Below are positions 56,359-64,000 of a stretch of 64,000 nt of DNA, piece by piece. Both the position numbers and the translations under genes were made by a program. The notes beneath the pieces are model-generated. The model was not told the origin of the DNA and searched no databases. It saw nothing but the letters and a program-made list of their open reading frames with translations. The stretch is from Erigeron canadensis. Taxonomy: Eukaryota; Streptophyta; Magnoliopsida; Asterales; Asteraceae. The stretch covers positions 124,001 to 188,000 of the forward strand of contig NC_057762.1 in assembly GCF_010389155.1 (NCBI RefSeq), read 5' to 3'. Numbering within the stretch: position 1 is the first letter of the stretch; every line of letters starts with the position of its first letter.

Positions 56359-59300
56359 CTAAGTCATTTTGAAAGTGAACTCGTCCCGTGGGTCGACTTC
56401 CCTTTCTCCTACTTCTTGATTATACACCTTAATTCTCTGTCCATTAACTATAAAACTATCTCCATTTTTGGCCCTTAATTCTACATAACCTGAGGAATAT
56501 ACTCTAAGTAATAAGTATGGTCCTGACCATTTTGGTTTGAACTTAGGCGATTTAAGTTTGAACCTAGAATTAAAAAGTAACACTAAATCTCCTTCCTTAA
56601 ACCTTTTTGCCTTTATTCTCTTGTCATGCCAAGCTTTTGTCCTTTCTTTATACAACTTTGAATTTTCATAAGCCATCCACCTAGTTTCATCTAATTCATG
56701 AAGCTGTAAGAGTCTCCTATCTCCTGCCTCTAACATATCAAGATCTAAGTTCTTAAGTGCCCAATAAGCCTTATGTTCGAACTCTAATGGCAAATGACAA
56801 ATTTTGCCATAAACTAACTTATACGGTGTTGTTCCTATAGGTGTCTTATATGCTGTCCTAAATGCCCAAAGTGCATCATCTAGCCTAAGTGCCCAGTTTT
56901 TGGGGTTATCGGTAACTGTCTTTTCTAAGATTCTCTTAAGTGCCCTATTTGTATTCTCTACTTATCCACTAGTTTGAGGGTGGTAAGCTGTTGAAAATCT
57001 ATGGTTAACCCCATGCCTCTTAAGCACTTTTTCTAACTGAGCATTAGCAAAATGACTACCCCTATCACTAATTAAGGCTTTTGGCATACCAAACCTACTA
57101 AACAAATTCTTAAGGAAATCTATGACAGATTTGGCATCATTTGTAGGTAAAGCCTTGGCTTCAGCCCACTTTGACACGTAATCTACTGCTACAAGTATGT
57201 ACTTATACTTATGTGATGGTGGAAATGGTCCCATAAAATCTATGCCCCAAACATCGAAAACTTCACATACCTGTATGCCTTTCTGTGGCATCTCATCTCT
57301 CTTTGTTATGGATCCTTGGCGCTGACATGCATCACATAAGCTAACTAGAGTTCTGGCCTCTTGGAAAATTCCTGGCCAATAGAATCCTGCTTCGAAAACC
57401 TTCCTTGTTGTTGTTGTTGGTCCATAATGTCCTCCTGTGGGTCCTGAATGGCAGTCATCTAATATCCTTCTACTTTCACTTTCTGACACACATCTCCTAA
57501 CCATACCATCTGCACAAATCCTAAACAAGTGTGGTTCTTCCCAGAAATAATGCTTAAGGTCAGAGAAGAACTTTTTCCTATGGTAATAATCTAAATGCAG
57601 TGGCAACACTCCTGCAGCTAAGTAGTTTGCTATATCAGCAAACCATGGTGTATCATCCTTATTTTCTACTTCTACTCTCATCAAATTTTCTTCTGGAAAT
57701 GATTCTCCTATTTCCTCATGATCTACTTCTTCTTCATCTAAATTATCTAACCTACTTAGGTGATCTGCAACTAAATTCTCTGCTCCCTTTTTATCCTTAA
57801 CTTCTAAATCAAATTCCTGAAGCAGTAACACCCATCTAATCAACCTCGGTTTCGCATCCTTCTTGTTAACTAAATATCGAATTGCTGTGTGGTCTGTAAA
57901 GATGGTCACTTTCTGCATGACTATGTAATTCCTAAATTTATCTAAGGCAAAAACTACCGCTAGCAACTCCTTTTCAGTGGTAGTGTAATTCCTTTGAGCT
58001 TCGTTCAAGGTCTTGCTAGCATAGTAAATCGGTCTAAAGTGTTTGTCTATCCTTTGTCCTAAAACTGCTCCTGCGGCATAATCGTTAGCATCACTTATTA
58101 TCTCAAAAGGTAATGCATAATCTGGTGATACTACTATAGGTGATTCCATGAGATGCTTCTTAAGTTTCTTAAATGCTCTTTCACAATCTTCATCAAAGTC
58201 AAACCTAACTTCTTTCTCCAATAGTTTAGTCATTGGCCTTGCTATCTTGGAAAAATCCTTGATGAACCTCCTATAGAAACCTGCATGACCTAAAAAGCTC
58301 CTAACTCCTTTCACATTGACAGGCAAAGGTAACCTAGCCATAACGTCAATCTTAGCTTTATCTACTTCTATTCCTTTTTTCGATACTTTATGTCCTAGAA
58401 CTAATCCTTCCTTGACCATGAAATGACACTTCTCCCAATTAAGAACTAAGTTGGTTTCTTCACATCTAGCAAACATCTTATCTAAATGCCTTAAACATGA
58501 GTCAAACGAATCTCCGAAAACTGAAAAATCATCCATAAATACTTCTACTGACTTCTCTAACATATCCTGAAAGATCGCAGTCATACACCGCTGAAATGTC
58601 GCTGGCGCGTTACATAGTCCAAAGGGCATCTTCCTATAAGCGTAGGTGCCATAGGGACAAGTGAAAGTTGTCTTCTCTTGGTCCTCCGTATGAATGGGAA
58701 TCTGAAGATACCCAGAAAAACCATCGAGAAAGCAAAAATACTCAATCCTTGCTAGTCGCTCCAACATCTGGTCCATGAATGGTAATGGGTAGTGGTCCTT
58801 CCTTGTGGCCTCATTAAGCTTCCTATAGTCTATGCATACTCTCCATCCTATAATGGTCCTAGTTGTTATCAATTTGTCATTCTCATTAGCCACTACTGTC
58901 ATTCCTCCCTTCTTAGGGACGCAGTGAATAGGGCTTACCCATTCGCTATCCGAAATGGGGTAAATTATCCCTGGATCTAAAAGCTTAATCACCTCCTTCT
59001 TTACTACTTCCTTCATGTTTGGGTTAAGACGTCTCTGTCTTTGCACTACTGGCTTCGAATTGGCCTCTAGGTGAATCCTGTGGTGACAGTACGATGAGTC
59101 TATGCCCCTAATATCTGCTATCTTCCAAGCAAATGCCTTCTTATGAGATCTAAGTACCTTCATCAATGTTCCCTTCTCCTTCGTACTAAGCTTTGATGAA
59201 ATAATGACCGGAAGTTGCGACTTCCCTTGCAGGTAGGCATACTCCAATCCTTGCGATAACGGTTTCATTTCTAGATCTGTAGGCGGTTGTTCTAGCGAGG

Positions 59301-60549
59301 TTACTAGGTTATTTGGTGCTTGCACTAAGGCTCCATCAAATTCATTTTCCTCTAATTCTCCTAAGTCCCAAGGGCGTTTTGGTGATCCTATTCCTAAGAT
59401 TTCTTCTATCTCCTGATTTGCTTGGCTGTCTACTCCCACTATATCTACTTCTTCGGCAAGTTTTCCTATCTCATCTTTTCCTAGGTCTGGGTCTCCTTCC
59501 ATGGTCAAACTCAGCTTCCTCCTACCATTTCCTATGGTGATCCTACGTTCTGCTACTTCTATTACGGCTTTGGCGGTGTTTAAGAAAGGTCTACCTAAAA
59601 TTATTGGCATTTTCTTATCTTCAGGAATGTTCATGACAACGAATTCCGTTTGAAAATGCAGGTCTCCTACTGTCACAATTATCTTATCAGTCTTTCCTAA
59701 GGGACGTTGAAAGGTCTGGTCTGCTAACTTAATGGTCATCATGGTCGTATCTAAAGCCTCATTACTTAATTGAGTGTAGATAGACGAAGGCATGAGGTTA
59801 ATACTAGCTCCTAAGTCTGCTAAACAATCACAAGTTATTTTGTTTCCTAACGTACAAGGTATGACAAAGCTTCCCGGATCTTCCAACTTTGGTGTGATGA
59901 ACTCATCTTCTTCTTCCAGAATTTCCTTGACTTCCTCAATCCCGTGCACATCTTTCGGCGTTCTATCTTCCTTTAGCATATCCTTAATGTGTCGGGCATA
60001 TCCTGGTGTTAACCTTACCAAATCTGTAAACGGTATCGTTACCTTCGTGCCCCAGATTGTATCCTTAAAAATTTCCACTTTCTGCTCCACTCGATTCTTT
60101 TTCAACTTTTTCGGATACGGAACTGTTCTGTTGTAAGGTTTCGATCGCATTTGGGAATCTGTTCTGGGTGGCACCAGCGGCGCTGGTTCGGTTCCAGCGG
60201 CGCTGGTGGTGAATCTGGGTGGAGGAGCGGCGCTGGTTGGGTTACTAGCGGCGCTGGTGCCCTTTTCTGGACGGAGAGCGACGCTGGTTGGGTCTCCAGC
60301 GGCGCTGGTTCCTTCAGGTTGTGTTCCAGCGGCGCTGGTGGGTGGCCAGCGGCGCTGGTTCTTCTGTCCAACATTCGTCTCATTGCTCTTTTGTCTCACT
60401 GTGTCAGTTTCCACTTCTTCCTCTACTGATTCTTCTTCTTCAGTCTCCAGAGGGTTTCTCGGTGATTTTGTTGCCTTCCCTGACCTTGTCGTGATTCTTT
60501 TCACCGATTCCACGTTCGAGGAAAGTTGACCACAGATGAATTCCATCAT
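56359..60549 (-). pseudogene. Athila gag linker and pol (PR-RT-RH-IN), one nonsense codon
   Basis: A 1,195-codon minus-strand frame (60,549-56,962) continues in phase to 56,359 after a single nonsense codon at about 56,963, in PQTSG(stop)VEN. The stop lies one codon before the catalytic Glu region of integrase. Approximate positions: TSAA-rich linker 68-125; protease LADLGASINLMP near 245; RT with CIDYRKLNEAT and the Athila-type FMDDF near 671; RNase H about 800-920; integrase zinc HH..CDACQ about 1,038-1,070; core WGIDFMG near 1,100 and SDRGSHF near 1,161. The C-terminal frame (56,793-56,359 and upstream) has GDLVLLFNSR and the end of integrase. It looks young. Confidence 0.93.
60174..60358 (-). 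repeat. CCAGCGCCGCTGG motif array in Athila gag linker
   Basis: Eight copies, five of them exact, of the 13-bp motif (seen as CCAGCGGCGCTGG on the plus strand) are spaced 20-37 bp. They lie in the coding frame and encode repeated TSAA(G/P). Confidence 0.85.
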
Positions 60550-60651
60550 TTTTGTGACCTTGTCAAATCACTCCTTAAGTTCTCGAATGTTTCAGTCAGT
60601 TTCTTCATTCCTTTCCTTCGAGCTCTGTACTAGCGTGTCGACTTGCATTTG

Positions 60652-61292
60652 CTAACTCTCCATCTTTCCTTCAAGAAGCTTCGACTTCGACCAATCTTTG
60701 TCTAAATTCCTTTTTGCTATGTCATCTAGAGCTGCGTAACTGCTATTCGCGGTCTTGTAATCGAACGATCCTCCATTCATCAAATCCAAGTGCTTTCTTG
60801 TCTCGCTCGTTCCTCCACTGTAGAAAAGCTGCACTAACTCTTCTCTCCTCCTTTCACGACCGTAGCAAGCTCTTGACATATTCTTTAATCTCTTCCATGC
60901 TTCGCCCATCGTTTCAGATTTTGTGGGTAAAATCTGTTGCAAAACGCTTCTTTCAATTCCTCCCAAGTCTTGATTGAATCCGGATCGAGCTCTTCCAACC
61001 ATGCTAACGCCATTCCTTGCAATGAATACCTAAATATTCCTAATCTAACCGTCTCTTTAGTACCTGTCCCGTAGTTGAAAAGTCGACATTCCTCCTTAAA
61101 ACGTGACAGGTGATGATACGGATCGTCATTTACCTCACCATCGAATCCTAAGCTCTGCACCATGCTCATGTGAGTCGACTTGGCCGAAAAAGGGACGTCC
61201 GCTTCAGGTACCTTAATGGGTGGATTAGGGGTTTCGGGGACTTTCCTACTTTTTTCTAGCATTGATTCCTCTACTTCGCTATCCTTTGCCAT
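60652..61292 (-). pseudogene. Athila gag with frameshift
   Basis: The minus-strand ATG at 61,292 opens MAKDSEVEESMLEKSRKVPE. The retrotransposon gag core (GEVNDDPYHHLSRFKEECRLF, WLEELDPDSIKTWEELKEAF) is followed by FYPQ. Near 60,930 the gag reading moves to another frame (TKSETMGEAWKRLKNMSRAC.., ending at 60,652), so a frameshift lies there. More stops separate gag from the pol frame at 60,549. Gag forms the capsid of the Athila particle. Confidence 0.85.
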
Positions 61293-61407
61293 TCTACCTA
61301 TTCCTTAAGTGCTTACTAATATTCAAAAATGAATAACTAGAAAATTATCCTAGAAAACTAAAAGTAACTTATCTCTAACTATTCTAACCTATTCCTAATT
61401 TCAAAGT

Positions 61408-61430
61408 TCCCCGGCAGCGGTGCCAAAAAC
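61408..61430 (-). other. Athila primer-binding site, minus strand
   Basis: On the minus strand it reads TTTTTGGCACCGCTGCCGGG right after the LTR end ACATCA. It is a tRNA-Asp-type PBS. Confidence 0.85.
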
Positions 61431-61432
61431 TT

Positions 61433-62345
61433 TGATGTGCGTTTTTTTTATTAAACTATCCAAGTTTTAAATTTATAATTCAAGGTTTTACCTAATCTAT
61501 CTTAAAACGCAACTAAGAGCAGTGTACTCTATCTAGTAGGAATATAGTCTAGGTAAGTCCAGGTTCGTTCGTAGGGAACTTAAACTAAGGAAATTAAAAT
61601 ACTTAAGTTAAGGTTACAATTTTCTTTGGGGGGTCTCCTAGTTAACTAATTGCATATGAAATTAAAGACAATAATAAATGTAAAACTGACATTCGTTTGG
61701 TTTTGATTGACATGCTTAAAAGTGGTTATAGTTGAAGTTATTGAACGACTCTTTTCACATTCAGATTCTCGTTAGATTCACTTGAATTATTTAGCCTGAC
61801 TGCCTTTCGACTGGTCAAACACTTCAATGAGTTCCTGTTAAGGTCACTCACTGAGCTTTAAAAACTGAGCCTGTAACAATGACTGAAATCTTTTATGTAA
61901 GTCTTTGTTCTTGTTAAAGTTAAAAGACATTGATTACCCTAACCACCTGGATCCGGTTTCCGTTCGCCAGATCAGCTAGATTAACCTAATTAAACACATA
62001 CTCGTTTGAACCAATTATTAATTCTCAATCAAATGTCCAGTTATAGATCAAATGGTTACACTGATTAAAGACGATCAATGTTTCGCAAACAGATTAAAAT
62101 GACCCTGGAGCCGCTGATCAGTTCGACTCGACCAAATCAATAAAAATCAGTTTGTATATGAAAACTAATAACAATTCAGATTCAAATAAATATGGATCAA
62201 CGATTTAGCATAGAAACTGTTCAACAATCAACCATAATCAACAATCAAGTCATGTTTACATCACGTCCAAACGAATGTCTAGTAACTTAGCTACTCATAG
62301 ACTGAGTAGCCATGAACAATCTGATAAAATAAAATAACATAGAAA
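61433..62345 (-). repeat. Athila 5' LTR, truncated
   Basis: The minus-strand LTR end CGCACATCA abuts the PBS, and the last part resembles the end of the LTR at 19,496-21,086. The LTR start (TGATGAGCG) is not found. Sequence changes to Copia tail near 62,345, so about 0.6 kb is missing at the 5' side. No 3' LTR exists at the other end. Confidence 0.65.
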
Positions 62346-62570
62346 TCTAGATCAAGAACTGCTGAAGCCAGAAAGGTAAGGAGATGCTGATCTGATCAAG
62401 GCTAAGGAAGAATGCATGTGGGAGTAGTTAGCCTATTTGTTTGTAATGTTTATATTGTGTAACAATTTTGTCATATATAAAATCAGCGTTTCCATCTATC
62501 TATCTTGTAAATTTCTCCAAGCCCATATGACTCACTCTCAGCTAAGTCTCCTCAGCGAATAGGGGGAGAT
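62346..62570 (+). other. Copia 3' tail with PPT
   Basis: Noncoding. It ends GCGAATAGGGGGAGAT, a Copia PPT, right before the LTR at 62,571. Confidence 0.6.
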
Positions 62571-63015
62571 TATTGAGTCATGGATTCACTGAGAGACTCA
62601 GCGAGGCACTTCATCAGCGAGCTCTCAGCGACCTACATTATCAAACAAGATGAAGACAGAGAACCCTGCAGATCTGAGAGATCCACCAATAGATGGTTGA
62701 CAACCTTGAGGTGTCAACATCTATTGGGTTGTCATGTGATTCCCATCTCTGCCTATATAAGGAATCACTTGACCTAGCCGCAACTCTCATTGGTGTAGTT
62801 ATGGAATTGTCACTTTGTGTGTTCCTTATTATTGTAGAACATCTAAGTTTTTGTGTGTCAAAAACTTAACAAGTATTTTTTCTTTTTCTTCTTTGTAAAC
62901 CAACTATGTATTCACTGTTTAATTAATATATACATATAGTTAAACGTGTTTACTTTATTTGTTTGTGTTTACTTAATTAAGTTTACATTGGTTGTAACTT
63001 AACTTAATCTGTGCA
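62571..63015 (+). repeat. Copia LTR, right copy
   Basis: The 445-bp LTR is a copy of 55,621-56,255 with about 180 bp deleted in U3. It starts TATTGAGTCATGG (A in place of G in the TG terminus) and ends CTGTGCA. The TATATAA box lies at about 62,754. Confidence 0.78.
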
Positions 63016-63048
63016 AATGTGGGACTTTCATACATTTATATATATATA

Positions 63049-63403
63049 TGATTTTGATCATTTGAAAACTAATTTTTTGTGAAAACTAAAAAACTGGTCA
63101 AAACAGATTGTGATCTGAATTTAACACAATGTATTTTTAATTTTTTTTAGAAAACACATTGTGTTAAGTTCATATTACAGTGTGTTTGAACAATTTTCTG
63201 ATTTTCACTCGTTATAAAAAACACACTGTGATAAAAACCTTAAAACAATACGTTTTTGGATTACACAATAAAAACACAATTAAAACACATTGTGTTTTTA
63301 AAAAACACAGTTAAAACACATAATGTTAAATTCAGATCACAGTGTGTTCTGTTCATTTTCCAAGTTTTCACAGAAAATTTTAGTTTTTAAATAAATATTT
63401 CAC
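63049..63403. mobile_element. Palindrome-rich MITE between TA tracts
   Basis: The subterminal sequence GAAAACTAATTTTTTGTGAAA recurs inverted at the right end (about 63,363-63,388). A second inverted pair is GATCTGAATTTAACAC/TGTTAAATTCAGATC. ACACANTGTG-type palindromes occur at least five times in between. TATATATA tracts flank it. The superfamily is unclear. Confidence 0.6.
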
Positions 63404-63415
63404 TATATATATAGC

Positions 63416-64000
63416 AATTAATATGTAAAAAAAAAACATGTATAAGAAGTGTAAAATAAACATATTCATGTCTCACACATATAGTTTCATACTCCATAAT
63501 ATTTTTAGCACATGAAATTAAAAAGTAAAAAAATGATGCATAACGTACGTATTAATAGTAATAGAGAGATAGATATTAAAGAAAGAAAAAAAAAAAGGAA
63601 AAGTGGAACATAATTTTTTTTCTTACAATGACTTTTCGATAAACGACCATGTCAACGTCTCTCAAAAATAAAAGTGAGTTTTTAAATTTCTGTTTCTATT
63701 AGAGTGAAAATAAGGTTTATAATTTATTTTATTTTTGACTATTATATAGAACTAGAGAAAAATATTAATATATTTTTTATTTTTTTTTAGCATGAGACGA
63801 AAGCATAGCCGGTGAAATTTGAATTACAGGAACTTCACAAAGTTAACTTGTTTTAATAAGAAAGAGAAAAACACTATTATTAAATTTCTAAAATACAATT
63901 TAAATCTACATGACACATGTCACTTCCCAAATATATCTTACGAGTATTTGTTTTAGGTTGGTTGCTTGTTTTATTTTAAGTAACCTCTATATACCTCTAT
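63416..64000. other. AT-rich end of window
   Basis: No gene or repeat structure was recognised. Confidence 0.45.

Noticed and set aside
60206..60529. Plus-strand ORFs over the Athila linker (60,151-60,529)
   Set aside because: They are shadows of the minus-strand gag linker; the apparent repeats come from the 13-bp motif.
1..64000. tRNA, rRNA or snoRNA genes
   Set aside because: I saw no cloverleaf-like A/B boxes or rRNA sequence. A tRNAscan-SE run would be decisive.

Overview
This is a stretch of nuclear DNA from a flowering plant, most likely an Asteraceae species. That placement is inference, from the mix of Copia, Athila, Tat and chromovirus LTR retrotransposons, Helitrons, hAT and Stowaway MITEs, AT-rich spacers and plant BAHD genes; no marker gene fixes the species. 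The window is a transposon graveyard holding only two convincing host genes: a tandem pair of intronless BAHD-type acyltransferases on the minus strand at 45,808-47,217 and 50,980-52,320.

Layout. 1-4.4 kb: degraded Copia gag-pol with its long 3' noncoding tail. 4.4-5.5 kb: a Ty3/gypsy RT fragment next to an LTR end. 5.6-6.3 kb: a Copia U3 made of consecutive hairpins, broken at its TATA box by a Tat-type gypsy LTR (6.3-6.9 kb) with PBS and decayed gag. 7.96-12.8 kb: a minus-strand Copia-like LTR with unidentified ORFs, then a multi-exon 'putative gypsy-type transposon' gene split by a solo Tat LTR. 12.8-15.3 kb: a second copy of the Copia tail and hairpin LTR. 15.3-21.1 kb: an Athila derivative with two LTRs and PBS but no polymerase. 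21.1-26.9 kb: LTR pieces, Helitrons, a MITE nested in a Helitron, and a 1.43-kb foldback element with a perfect 9-bp target duplication. 26.9-31.0 kb: chromovirus integrase-chromodomain and 3' LTR. 31.0-35.4 kb: an unidentified minus-strand promoter/first exon and a 2.8-kb minus-strand LTR with an initiator-Met-type PBS. 35.6-45.5 kb: a minus-strand Copia element with gag, pol and a large extra ORF in the env-like position, with a hAT MITE in gag. 45.8-52.3 kb: the BAHD genes with a LINE scrap and two MITEs between them. 52.3-55.6 kb: TA-bounded repeats and Helitrons. 55.6-63.0 kb: a Copia LTR pair enclosing a well-preserved Athila gag-pol on the minus strand. 63.0-64.0 kb: a palindromic MITE and AT-rich sequence.

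The most notable non-gene signal is that several unrelated LTR promoters carry short, repeated, often near-palindromic motifs just upstream of their TATA boxes. The motif is usually different in each family, but at least one (AATACGA/CCTCGTATT) occurs in both a Copia and a chromovirus LTR, and two others share the core GCGGCGC. All coding sequences of transposon origin here carry at least one visible disabling lesion or truncation, apart from the extra ORF at 37,610-38,524, whose reading frame is open.
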